Below are positions 7,225-14,733 of a stretch of 20,556 bases of DNA, piece after piece. The notes below the pieces were generated by a model. The model made no database searches. It was not told the DNA's origin and worked only from the letters and a program-made list of their open reading frames with translations. The position numbers and the translations under genes are program-made. Every line of letters starts with the position of its first letter. The first letter of the stretch is position 1. The stretch comes from an uncultured Novosphingobium sp. Its GTDB lineage: Bacteria; Pseudomonadota; Alphaproteobacteria; Sphingomonadales; Sphingomonadaceae. The DNA lies in the NCBI GenBank assembly GCA_946886365.1, contig CAMPIM010000067.1, forward strand, positions 1 to 20,556, given 5' to 3'.

Positions 7225-8403
7225 ATGGCCGATATCGATCCTTCCATTCCGCGCCGGGCGAGCACGCCGCTCCCCTTGCCCCACGATGTTGCGCTGCTGC
7301 TTCAGGGTGGTGGCGCCCTTGGGTCTTTCCAGGCTGGGGTTTATCAGCGCCTCGATGAACTTGGCATCGACGTCAGCTGGGTCGCGGGCATTTCGATCGG
7401 CGCTGTCAATGCCGCGATCATAGCGGGCAATCCACCGCACCGCCGCATCAGCAGGATGAAGAAATTCTGGCTGACGGTTTCCGGCGGCCTTCCCAATATC
7501 GTCCTGCCCGAAATCGATCATATTCGTGAAGCCGCTCATCTGATGGCGGCAGGAGCCGTTGCGACATTCGGCGTGCCCGGCATGTTCCGCCCTCGCCTCT
7601 GGCCATCCGTGATGATGCCCGAAGGCACGCCGGGGGCAATCAGCTTCTATGACAGCGCCCCCCTCAAGGAAACGCTCGACGCCTGTGTGGATTGGGACCT
7701 TCTGAACGACGGCCCTGTCCGCCTCTCGGTCGGAGCGGTGGATGTAGAAAGCGGCAATTTCGCCTATTGGGACACGCGAGGCCCGGACGGGCGCACCCGC
7801 ATCGACGCGCGCCACATCATGGCTTCGGGTGCGCTTCCCCCCGGTTTGCCCCCGGTGGAAATAGATGGGCGGCATTATTGGGACGGTGGGCTGGTTTCCA
7901 ACACGCCCTTAGCTCACGTGCTGGAACATCAAAATGACGACATGCTCGTCTTTCAGGTCGACCTTTTCCCCGCCGAAGGTCCGATGCCGCGCCAGATGAC
8001 GGACGTCTATTCCCGCGCCAAGGACATTCAATATTCCAGCCGGACGCGTCAGGTCACCGATCAATATTTACGCCTGCGCCGCGAGCATAAGGCGATCAAG
8101 GCGCTGCTCGACAAACTGCCGCCTGACCTCAAGGACGATGCCGACGCTCAGCGCCTGCGCGAATATCTCGACCGTGGCTCGGTCAACATCGTCCACCTCA
8201 TCTACCGCAGTCGCGCCTGGGAAAGTGGCGCCCGCGACTTTGAATTTTCCCGCTCCACCATGCTGGATCATTGGAGTCAGGGCCGCGACGCCGTGGAAGA
8301 GGTGATGCACAAGGGCGACCTGATCGCCCGCAACATCACGAACGGCAAAAGCGCCACCTTCGACCTCCAGGCGCCCGATACTCTCAAGGAGAAAAACGCA
8401 TGA
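7225..8403 (+). CDS. Patatin-like phospholipase family protein (DUF3734 type)
   Basis: Predicted serine acyl hydrolase of 392 residues. Counting from the ATG at 7225, the patatin features are the oxyanion-hole glycine run QGGGALG near residues 27-33, the nucleophile S57 in GISIG, and the catalytic D220 in WDGGLVSN, a complete Ser-Asp dyad. The extension after the patatin domain (about residues 280-392) is the pattern seen in DUF3734-containing proteins. No signal peptide is seen, so it is probably cytoplasmic. The stop overlaps the start of 3-hydroxybutyrate dehydrogenase (ATGA), which suggests a joint role in storage polyester or lipid turnover; this is inference. A TTG at 7213 would add four residues. 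Neither start has a clear ribosome-binding site. Confidence 0.88.
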   Translation: MADIDPSIPRRASTPLPLPHDVALLLQGGGALGSFQAGVYQRLDELGIDVSWVAGISIGAVNAAIIAGNPPHRRISRMKKFWLTVSGGLPNIVLPEIDHIREAAHLMAAGAVATFGVPGMFRPRLWPSVMMPEGTPGAISFYDSAPLKETLDACVDWDLLNDGPVRLSVGAVDVESGNFAYWDTRGPDGRTRIDARHIMASGALPPGLPPVEIDGRHYWDGGLVSNTPLAHVLEHQNDDMLVFQVDLFPAEGPMPRQMTDVYSRAKDIQYSSRTRQVTDQYLRLRREHKAIKALLDKLPPDLKDDADAQRLREYLDRGSVNIVHLIYRSRAWESGARDFEFSRSTMLDHWSQGRDAVEEVMHKGDLIARNITNGKSATFDLQAPDTLKEKNA

Positions 8404-9191
8404 CCAAGTCCCTCGCCGGAAAGACAGCGCTGATCACGGGCTCCACCTCCGGCATCGGCCTTGCTTATGCGAAGACCCTCGCGGCCGAGGGCGCAAACAT
8501 CATCATCAACGGTTTCGGCGACAGCGCTGCGATTGAGCAGGAACGGCAGGCACTGGAGCAGGCGAGCGGCGCCAAGGCCCTCTACAGCGGGCACGATCTC
8601 ACCAAGGCTGCCGAGATCGAAGCCATGATGCAGGAAGCGGCCAGTGCTTTTGGCGGCGTCGATATCCTCATCAACAATGCCGGTATGCAGCATGTCGCCC
8701 CGGTCGAGGATTTCCCGGTCGACAAATGGGACCTCATCATCGCGCTCAATCTGACCAGCGCCTTCCACACGTCCCGCCTCGCCATTCCCTATATGAAGTC
8801 GAAAAAGTGGGGGCGCATCATCCAGACGGCCAGCGCCCATTCGCTCACGGCTTCTCCTTTCAAGAGCGCCTATGTGACCGCCAAGCACGGCCTTGCCGGG
8901 TTCACCAAGACGCTGGGCCTCGAACTCGCCACATTCGGCATCACCGCCAACTGCATCTCACCGGGCTATGTCTGGACGCCGCTGGTCGAGAACCAGATTC
9001 CCGACACAATGAAAGCGCGGAACATGACGCGCGAGCAGGTGATGAATGATGTGCTGCTCGCTGGACAGCCGACCAAGCAATTCGTGACCGTGGATCAGGT
9101 TGCCGCCATGGCGCTCTTCCTGTGCAGTGATGCGGCGGCCAATATCACGGGCGCCAATATGAGTATCGATGGCGGCTGGACTGCCCAATAA
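8400..9191 (+). CDS. bdhA: 3-hydroxybutyrate dehydrogenase, SDR family
   Basis: NAD-dependent enzyme of 263 residues converting (R)-3-hydroxybutyrate to acetoacetate, the step after release of monomers from polyhydroxybutyrate or ketone uptake (family knowledge). It is a short-chain dehydrogenase: cofactor motif TGSTSGIG at 13-20, NNAG at 92-95, and the catalytic set N117, S145, Y158 and K162. Identity as a hydroxybutyrate dehydrogenase rests on full-length resemblance, including the ASAHSL active-site stretch, the SPGYVWTPLVE loop and the INGFGD segment after the first beta-alpha unit. The ATG at 8400 overlaps the patatin stop and has an AAGGAG site. The in-frame region upstream to 8271 is inside the patatin gene and not part of this protein. 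Confidence 0.93.
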   Translation: MTKSLAGKTALITGSTSGIGLAYAKTLAAEGANIIINGFGDSAAIEQERQALEQASGAKALYSGHDLTKAAEIEAMMQEAASAFGGVDILINNAGMQHVAPVEDFPVDKWDLIIALNLTSAFHTSRLAIPYMKSKKWGRIIQTASAHSLTASPFKSAYVTAKHGLAGFTKTLGLELATFGITANCISPGYVWTPLVENQIPDTMKARNMTREQVMNDVLLAGQPTKQFVTVDQVAAMALFLCSDAAANITGANMSIDGGWTAQ

Positions 9192-9239
9192 GAGCGCGTT
9201 GCAATTTTACCACGCCATTGAACCAATTGTTTTCCGTGG

Positions 9240-9265
9240 GGAAACCATAGGCGGCGGCTCCCGTT
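9240..9265 (+). promoter_or_regulatory. Possible sigma-EcfG promoter upstream of the outer-membrane protein gene
   Basis: GGAAA at 9240-9244 and CGTT at 9262-9265 are separated by 17 bases. This resembles the general-stress promoter consensus (GGAAC, 16-17 bases, CGTT) with one mismatch in the -35 element. It lies in the 118-base gap before the barrel protein, 45 bases from its start codon. No convincing sigma-70 pair was seen in the same gap. Confidence 0.33.
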
Positions 9266-9309
9266 ACTCCCACACATCTGATGAACAAGGCTCAAGGGAG
9301 TAGCCAAAT

Positions 9310-9864
9310 ATGAAGAAGTATCTCTTCGCAGCCGCCATGCTGGCGGCGCTGCCTTCGCTCGCCCATGCGCAGGAAGAAACCGCACCTGACGGCACTGAAG
9401 CATTCGGCGTTGAACCCTATGTCGGCATCCTCGGCGGCTGGCACAGCTTTGACCGCCGTTCGGAATTCGGCAGCGTTCCCGGTGAAACCATCATGAGCGG
9501 CGCAATCGTAAGCGGCGTCGCCGGTGTCAACGTTCCGCTCGGCCCCGTCTTCGTGGGCGTTGAAGGCAATGCGACCAAAGGCTGGGCTGACATTGATTGG
9601 GAATATGGCGTGAAGGGCCGCTTCGGCGCTCGCGCTGGCGAAAGCGGAATGATCTTCGCATCGGCCGGTTACCAGTGGGTCAACGGCAAGCAGGGCTGGC
9701 CGAACCGCAAGGACTGGATGTACGGCGTGGGTGTCGAAGTCGGCCCGAAGGACATCGGCCTTGGCGGCATCACCGGCAACAGCGGCATTCGCCTCCGCTT
9801 CCAGACCGAAACCTATGATTTCGACAGCTTCCGTCCGACCGCAGGTGTGATCTTCCACTTCTGA
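9310..9864 (+). CDS. Outer-membrane beta-barrel protein, opacity/porin-like
   Basis: Small exported protein of 184 residues. Residues 1-20 form a clear Sec signal peptide (MKKYLFAAAMLAALPSLAHA) with cleavage expected before QEE. The mature part alternates short amphipathic strands with Gly- and aromatic-rich turns (EPYVGILGGWHSF, VFVGVEGNA, GMIFASAGYQW). It ends in ...GVIFHF, a C-terminal phenylalanine recognised by the BAM machinery. This fits an eight-stranded barrel of the opacity/Omp25-like group; a specific function cannot be assigned. The ATG has an AAGGGAG site 10-11 bases upstream. It is followed by a good terminator and so is probably a single-gene unit. Confidence 0.8.
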   Translation: MKKYLFAAAMLAALPSLAHAQEETAPDGTEAFGVEPYVGILGGWHSFDRRSEFGSVPGETIMSGAIVSGVAGVNVPLGPVFVGVEGNATKGWADIDWEYGVKGRFGARAGESGMIFASAGYQWVNGKQGWPNRKDWMYGVGVEVGPKDIGLGGITGNSGIRLRFQTETYDFDSFRPTAGVIFHF

Positions 9865-9887
9865 TCCCGTCGCGACAGATCATGACA

Positions 9888-9919
9888 GGCGCTCGTCCTT
9901 TAATGGGCGGGCGCCTTTT
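9888..9919 (+). terminator. Rho-independent terminator after the outer-membrane protein gene
   Basis: GGCGCTCGTCC (9888-9898) pairs with GGGCGGGCGCC (9905-9915) over 11 positions including two G-U wobbles in RNA. The loop is six bases and TTTT (9916-9919) follows. It lies 23 bases after the stop codon. Confidence 0.8.
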
Positions 9920-9985
9920 CATATCTGCCACTTTCCTTGCGCCGCCAAATCTTCCTATGCTCCCATCCAACAGGGAGAATAGCCG

Positions 9986-11335
9986 ATGCGTCACGCGTTC
10001 AAGCTCATCATGGCCGCCGCCACTCTTTCGTCTGCCGCCTCGGCACAGACTGGTGCCGCTCCTGCATCTCCAGTTCCACAAGCACAGGGGATAGCCGCCC
10101 AGATCGATCGCGACATGGGCGACCTCATGACGCTTTACCGCGATCTCCATGCCCATCCCGAACTGTCGGAGCAGGAAACAGCGACCGCTGCAAAGCTCGC
10201 CCGCCGCCTCAAGGCGATGAAGTTCGACGTAACCGAAAAGGTGGGCGGCACCGGCGTCGTCGCGGTCATGAAAAATGGCGAGGGACCGGTTCTCCTCATC
10301 CGCGCGGACATGGATGGCCTGCCGGTTACGGAGCAGACTGGCCTCCCCTTCGCCTCGAAAGTTCGCACCAAGACGGCTGAAGGCATTGAAACCGGTGTCA
10401 TGCACGCCTGCGGTCACGACACGCACATGACCGCCTTCATCGAAACAGCCCAACTCCTGTCATCGAGGAAGGGCAGCTGGAGCGGTACGTTGGTAATGAT
10501 CCTCCAGCCAGCCGAAGAAGTCGGTCGAGGCGCGCGCATGATGCTCGACGATGGTCTCTACACCCGCTTTCCTCGTCCCACGCATGCCATCGCCTTCCAT
10601 GACGCCGCCAATCTTCCGGCGGGCACGATCGGTTATACCCCCGGCTATACGCTCGCCAATGTAGACAGCGTGGACATAGTCGTTCGGGGCACCGGCGGTC
10701 ATGGCGCCTATCCTCAAACGACAAAAGACCCCATAGTGCTGGGCGCCCGCATCGTCGGAGCTCTTCAGACCCTCATCAGCCGTGAGCAGGACCCTCTGGA
10801 CCCCGCAGTCGTCACGGTCGGCAGCTTCATCGGCGGCGCGAAGCATAATATCATCCCCGATGAAGCGAAGCTGCTTCTCACCGTCCGCAGCTATTCCGAC
10901 GAGACGCGCGAACGGCTGATCCACGGCATCGAACGCATCGCGCGGGGCGAGGCGATCGCGGCGGGCATTCCCGACGATCGGATGCCGATTGTCTCGGTAA
11001 AGGATGAATTCACGCCTGCCGCCTACAATCCGCCAGCCTTCGCCAACGACATGGCCGGACTGCTCAAAGCGCATTTCCCCGAAGGACGCGTCATCGAGAC
11101 GAAGCCATCAATGGGCGGCGAGGATTTCGGCCGCTATTACCGGGCTGACAAAAGCATCAATAGCTTCATCTTCTGGGTCGGAGGAGTCCCCGCCGATCAG
11201 ATGGCAAAAGCCGCCGCTGGCCAGCTAACCCTTCCCTCCCTTCACAGCCCCTTCTGGGCGCCGGAGGCCGACAAAGTCATCGCCACGGCAAGCGAGGCCA
11301 TGACGGTGCTCGCGTTGAACATATTGAAGCGGTGA
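9986..11335 (+). CDS. Secreted M20D family amidohydrolase
   Basis: Predicted metal-dependent amidohydrolase of 449 residues, of the group that includes hippurate hydrolase and IAA-amino-acid hydrolases. Residues 1-20 form a signal peptide with cleavage after SAASA, so the enzyme should be periplasmic. Metal-site motifs are present: C142 and H144 in HACGHDTH, E177/E178 in QPAEE, H205, and the late LHSPFW histidine. The lid/dimerisation domain carries GTGGHGAYP near 245, and MGGEDF lies near 378. All expected ligands are seen. The natural substrate (N-acyl amino acid or peptide) cannot be told. The ATG has a CAGGGAG site. It is separated from the previous gene by a terminator; the GNAT gene follows 46 bases later. 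Confidence 0.9.
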   Translation: MRHAFKLIMAAATLSSAASAQTGAAPASPVPQAQGIAAQIDRDMGDLMTLYRDLHAHPELSEQETATAAKLARRLKAMKFDVTEKVGGTGVVAVMKNGEGPVLLIRADMDGLPVTEQTGLPFASKVRTKTAEGIETGVMHACGHDTHMTAFIETAQLLSSRKGSWSGTLVMILQPAEEVGRGARMMLDDGLYTRFPRPTHAIAFHDAANLPAGTIGYTPGYTLANVDSVDIVVRGTGGHGAYPQTTKDPIVLGARIVGALQTLISREQDPLDPAVVTVGSFIGGAKHNIIPDEAKLLLTVRSYSDETRERLIHGIERIARGEAIAAGIPDDRMPIVSVKDEFTPAAYNPPAFANDMAGLLKAHFPEGRVIETKPSMGGEDFGRYYRADKSINSFIFWVGGVPADQMAKAAAGQLTLPSLHSPFWAPEADKVIATASEAMTVLALNILKR

Positions 11336-11381
11336 GCCGCAGCAATCCCACTGCTCCCCGTGTCGCAAGAGGATTGATGGC

Positions 11382-11969
11382 ATGACGGCAATCATAAGAA
11401 CGGCTGTTGAGGACGATGCGCCTCACCTCGCGGCGATCTACGCCCCTTATGTTTTGAACACCGTAATCTCCTTCGAAAGCGTGCCTCCAGACGCTGAGGA
11501 ATTCAGCTTTCGGCTGGCCGATTGCTTAAAATATTACCCATGGCTGATCGCCGAGGTGGATGGTCGGATAGTAGGATATGCCTATGCCGGACCCCATAGC
11601 GGCCGGGCAGCTTATGATTGGTCGGCGAATATCTCCGTCTATCTGGCGGCTGATCATCATCGTCGCGGGATCGGGAGGCGTCTCTACGACATATTGATCC
11701 AGATATTGCGGCATCAGGGCTATCACAGCCTCTTCGCGGGCATAACTCTTCCGAACAGCGCCAGCGTGGCCATTCACACGGCGTTGGGTATGAAAGAGGT
11801 CGGCATCTACAGGGAAGTCGGCTTCAAATTCGGTCAATGGCATGACGTGATGTGGATGGGGATGGCGATTTCCGCCTCTACCGAACCTTCCGGAAAGCCG
11901 ACGCCTTTTCCCTTACTCGGCAATCTTCAGAGCATTGTTCCCGACTTACAGGTCACAACCAGACACTAG
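11382..11969 (+). CDS. GNAT N-acetyltransferase, phosphinothricin/methionine-sulfoximine type
   Basis: Cytoplasmic acetyl-CoA-dependent N-acetyltransferase of 195 residues. The acetyl-CoA loop is RRGIGRR at 94-100 after the ISVYLAADHH strand. The following segments AGITLPNSASVAIHTALGM and FKFGQWHDVMWM match the PAT/YncA (MddA) subgroup, which acetylates phosphinothricin, methionine sulfoximine or sulfone, or similar small amines. Substrate is not provable from sequence. The usual domain ends near residue 165; a tail of about 30 residues without recognisable structure follows. The tail runs until a stop shared in the palindrome CTAG with the convergent nucleotidyltransferase gene. The ATG is preceded by an AGAGGA site. 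Confidence 0.85.
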   Translation: MTAIIRTAVEDDAPHLAAIYAPYVLNTVISFESVPPDAEEFSFRLADCLKYYPWLIAEVDGRIVGYAYAGPHSGRAAYDWSANISVYLAADHHRRGIGRRLYDILIQILRHQGYHSLFAGITLPNSASVAIHTALGMKEVGIYREVGFKFGQWHDVMWMGMAISASTEPSGKPTPFPLLGNLQSIVPDLQVTTRH

Positions 11970-12997
11970 GCGGGCCGGTGCCCTTTGCGCCACTTCGTCA
12001 GCAAATGCCGGGCCAGCATCATCGGGGGCATGCGCAGCCAATGCGACCGAACGTAAAATGCAAAGCGCAGCAGCTTGCGCCTTTCACGCCCCCAACCGTC
12101 CCGAGCCAGCAGCCGCGCGATGAAAAGGCGGTCGCTCCATCTCAGGCGATAGTCTACCTGAATGGGCGAGCGAAGTGCCCGAACAGGGGTGCCAAACAGG
12201 AAGTGCGCCAGCCTCAACGCGCGCAACACCGCCGCATACAACTGATGCTCCGCCGCCCTTTCAAGCAAGCCAAGATCAAAATCCTGCTGACTCTCCCCAA
12301 ATTCGCGGCACAGGCAGTGAATATCCCACAAGTTGCGCAAACCACCCGCCAGATCGCCATCCGCAAACAAGTGCGCGGCGGAATGGCAGATCATATCCTC
12401 CGGCGACAAGACCGATAACCGATCAGTCACCGGCACCGCATCCGCCAGCATCGCCTCCGCGTTCGGCCTCGGACGCGCGGTCAGCGGCAGGATCGTATGA
12501 TGCACATCGATCATCCTGTCCCGCTCGCGATGGATCATCGGCGGCAGTTCATGCATCCATTGCCGGTAATAGGCGTCGTCATAGTCGTCTTCCTTGACCC
12601 ACTCCCACCCCGCCGCGATCAACCCGTCCTCGACCTGCTTCAAACGGCCGCGCGGAACCAGAATGTCGAGATCGCCGATAAACCGCCCCTCGCCTGCCTT
12701 GAGCCCAGCGGCCGCATAGGCGGTCCCCTTCAACATCAGCACCGGCTCCCCCAGCGCTTCAGCAGCCCGATCCGCTTCCCATAAGGCCTGCCGGGCTTCC
12801 CGTGCCGCATCCAGCCGAGCATCTGCGAGAATCGGCCGCACCCGCTCAGGCACCAATCCCTCATCGATAACCAGAGCCAGCGTTCCGATCAGCCGCTCAG
12901 CCCGTGCCGCCGCGATCAACGCATTCCACCCGGCACTGTCCAGACGCCTGACCGACGCCGGATCGCGGAGCGACCTGACCAAAAGCGCGGCGCTCAT
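11966..12997 (-). CDS. Nucleotidyltransferase of the HPr-rel-A cassette (PF14907 type)
   Basis: Protein of 343 residues of the uncharacterised nucleotidyltransferase family PF14907. The catalytic outline is visible: LKG at 89-91, the paired acids D109-x-D111 in GDLDILV, and a likely third acid D164 in IDVHHT. The C-terminal half is helical and basic. Homologues occur with HprK-like kinases and PqqD-like proteins, including in kinase-type lasso-peptide clusters, where their chemistry is poorly known. The ATG at 12997 overlaps the stop of the kinase gene (ATGA), so it is the last gene of the three-gene coupled unit. A GTG at 13012 would add five residues and is less likely. Its stop shares CTAG with the convergent GNAT gene. 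Confidence 0.82.
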   Translation of the reverse strand: MSAALLVRSLRDPASVRRLDSAGWNALIAAARAERLIGTLALVIDEGLVPERVRPILADARLDAAREARQALWEADRAAEALGEPVLMLKGTAYAAAGLKAGEGRFIGDLDILVPRGRLKQVEDGLIAAGWEWVKEDDYDDAYYRQWMHELPPMIHRERDRMIDVHHTILPLTARPRPNAEAMLADAVPVTDRLSVLSPEDMICHSAAHLFADGDLAGGLRNLWDIHCLCREFGESQQDFDLGLLERAAEHQLYAAVLRALRLAHFLFGTPVRALRSPIQVDYRLRWSDRLFIARLLARDGWGRERRKLLRFAFYVRSHWLRMPPMMLARHLLTKWRKGHRPA

Positions 12998-13857
12998 GCG
13001 AGTTCTTCCCACAACCGCTCGACCATCGCGATGGCTTCGTCCCCCGAGGGAAAGTCGATCGCCCGCGCGGGTACATGCTGAACGAACCGGGTTAGCGCAC
13101 CGAACCCCGCCTCTCCCAATGCGACATAATTGGTGGACGCCTGAGTCAGGCGCATGAAAACCTCGCCCTGCCCCACCGGGCGAACGTCGGCGGCATGCCC
13201 GAAACGCGGAAACAGCAGCAGGGCGGGCTTCGCCGCTTCCGTCATCCGCGCGGCCGCATCGGGGCGCGGCATGAGGTGTCGAATATCCCCCTTCGCCGTG
13301 CCAGCCATCAACGGCCCCATCCGCTCGGCCGAAACCTCCCCCACGATCACGTCAATGGCGCCGTTCTTAAGCGAAACGAGCCGAGGGAAAGGCAGTAATT
13401 CCCCGGTGGCCAGGTCCAGCAGAGCGAATTCATCGCCCATGAGCCGCCAGCCGCGCTCGCCAAGCTGGGCCGCGAGCGTCGACTTGCCCGATCCGGACTC
13501 CCCGGTCATCACAAGGGCACGACCATCCTTCTCCACGCTCGACGCATGGAGCAGCAGGTGCCGCCGCCAACCCAACGCCATTTGCAGGTTCATGCCCATT
13601 TCCGCCGCCAGCAGCCCATGGGTCAAGCTCATCGGCGCCGCGTCGGCCAGGCCATGGTCACCGGTGATGAAGATGGACGGCCTGACCCATCGTCGGACCA
13701 TGCTCGTCGGCTCAAGCCGCACGGTGAAGTCGGCCACATCCTCCCTTGGCTGGGGATAGCTGGCGTACAGCTTCGCCAACAGTTCCAGCGGCTCCCGCCA
13801 CGCTGAACCAATCCGAAATGACGCTGGGCCGATGGACAAGGAAAGCTGGTGCCTCAT
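12994..13857 (-). CDS. HprK-related kinase A of the HPr-rel-A cassette
   Basis: Predicted P-loop kinase of 287 residues related to the HPr serine kinase fold. The Walker A loop GESGSGKST is at 119-127, preceded by the conserved LLLHASSV (H104). GDEFALL at 141-147 is in the position of the second acidic motif. The whole protein differs from true HprK, which acts on HPr next to PTS genes; no hpr or PTS gene is nearby. Related kinases in paeninodin-type lasso clusters phosphorylate a precursor peptide at its C-terminal serine (established for that system), so a peptide or protein substrate is a reasonable inference here. Start and stop overlap both neighbours by four bases (ATGA). Substrate unknown. 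Confidence 0.88.
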   Translation of the reverse strand: MRHQLSLSIGPASFRIGSAWREPLELLAKLYASYPQPREDVADFTVRLEPTSMVRRWVRPSIFITGDHGLADAAPMSLTHGLLAAEMGMNLQMALGWRRHLLLHASSVEKDGRALVMTGESGSGKSTLAAQLGERGWRLMGDEFALLDLATGELLPFPRLVSLKNGAIDVIVGEVSAERMGPLMAGTAKGDIRHLMPRPDAAARMTEAAKPALLLFPRFGHAADVRPVGQGEVFMRLTQASTNYVALGEAGFGALTRFVQHVPARAIDFPSGDEAIAMVERLWEELA

Positions 13858-14135
13858 GAACAGCTCACCAGACCCAGCGCTGTCAGCCCTTCCAGATGAG
13901 TCTCGATCTCCGCAATCGCCTGCGCCCGATCGCCCAGATCATAGTGGCGTTCCAGCCGCGCATGCAGTTGCGCCGCTGTGGAGTCAGCTTCGTCATCCAG
14001 CGCCTCCAATATCTCTGGAGCAGGGCTGACCATCATATGCGTCTGGCCCGACGCGCGATGGTAAAGGACGATGATGTCCTCCAACACGCACGCGGCTATG
14101 TCACTGTCTCTACGGTAACGACGTTCTGGGGTCAC
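13854..14135 (-). CDS. PqqD-like peptide chaperone (RRE fold) of the HPr-rel-A cassette
   Basis: Small protein of 93 residues with the PqqD / RiPP recognition element pattern: an N-terminal strand pair, then VLYHRASGQTHMM at 23-35, SPAPEILEAL, and a C-terminal winged-helix part ending in LEGLTALGLV. PqqD-type domains bind leader segments of modified peptides and present them to tailoring enzymes (known for PQQ, lasso and other RiPPs). Here the partners would be the kinase and nucleotidyltransferase directly downstream. The start is GTG at 14135 with only a weak GAGAG upstream; the stop overlaps the kinase start (ATGA). The Tat-protein gene ends 59 bases upstream on the same strand and could be the first gene of the unit. 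Confidence 0.83.
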   Translation of the reverse strand: MTPERRYRRDSDIAACVLEDIIVLYHRASGQTHMMVSPAPEILEALDDEADSTAAQLHARLERHYDLGDRAQAIAEIETHLEGLTALGLVSCS

Positions 14136-14194
14136 AAACTGCTCTCAAACTCACTGGCGGCGCTCAGCTGTAGCGCACAGGAGTAAGCAGGTGC

Positions 14195-14635
14195 CTAACG
14201 CGGCATTTGCAATGATGCGTAGCAGGTGAAGCCGCTGGTTCCGGACTGAAGGCGCCGGATATAGTTCAGATACGCCTGATTCTGCTCATAGCTTGTGCCC
14301 GGCAGCCTGCCGCCGCGCAGAGCCTGCCGGACCTGCTCACCGCTATAGCTGCGTCCTTGCGCGGGCACGGCGCCCGCTGTCCCTGCCGGTACAAGCTGGC
14401 CATTGGGCGCGATATATTTTCCCGCACGCGCCTGATCGGGAACCGGAATGGTGCAGTTCAGCACGGACGCGGCGGTATTGGCCAGAGCCGGACGGATGGA
14501 CACAATCGCTGATGCGGCAACGGCGCCGCCCATCAGCAGCTGGCGGCGCGAAGGCGCGATCGAGTCGGCGTCCCGCTCCGTGGCCTCTGGAGGCACGAAA
14601 TCAGAAGCATGCTGTCCGGGCGATTGATCTTTCAT
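14195..14635 (-). CDS. Tat-exported small protein of unknown function, beside the HPr-rel-A cassette
   Basis: Not a family I recognise; 146 residues. A twin-arginine signal is clear: SRRQLLM at 29-35, hydrophobic GGAVAASAIV, then PALA with likely cleavage after A52. The mature part of about 94 residues has two cysteines (C61 and C138, perhaps a disulfide), a Gly/Ala/Pro-rich middle, and a polar helix near 98-108. It ends in CYASLQMPR. Export by Tat means folding, and possibly modification, in the cytoplasm first. Position as first gene before PqqD-like, kinase and nucleotidyltransferase makes it a candidate substrate or partner; this is inference. I chose ATG 14635 (AGGA four bases upstream); an ATG at 14698 would add 21 hydrophobic residues and lacks a ribosome-binding site. 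Confidence 0.72.
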   Translation of the reverse strand: MKDQSPGQHASDFVPPEATERDADSIAPSRRQLLMGGAVAASAIVSIRPALANTAASVLNCTIPVPDQARAGKYIAPNGQLVPAGTAGAVPAQGRSYSGEQVRQALRGGRLPGTSYEQNQAYLNYIRRLQSGTSGFTCYASLQMPR

Positions 14636-14733
14636 ACCGTCCTGATCCGCTATCGCGCTTGCCAAAGCGTAAAGAATCCACGCTATTGCGCCAGCCATTG
14701 CAGCAAAGCAGCCAATAATCCAGCGCGGTAACC

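Noticed and set aside
12994..13857. True HPr kinase/phosphorylase controlling a PTS
   Set aside because: No HPr, EI or EIIA gene is nearby, and the coupled PqqD-like and nucleotidyltransferase genes point to the HPr-rel-A type instead.
11966..14635. Complete lasso peptide biosynthetic cluster
   Set aside because: No transglutaminase-like leader peptidase, no asparagine-synthetase-like cyclase and no short precursor with a core ring acceptor were found.
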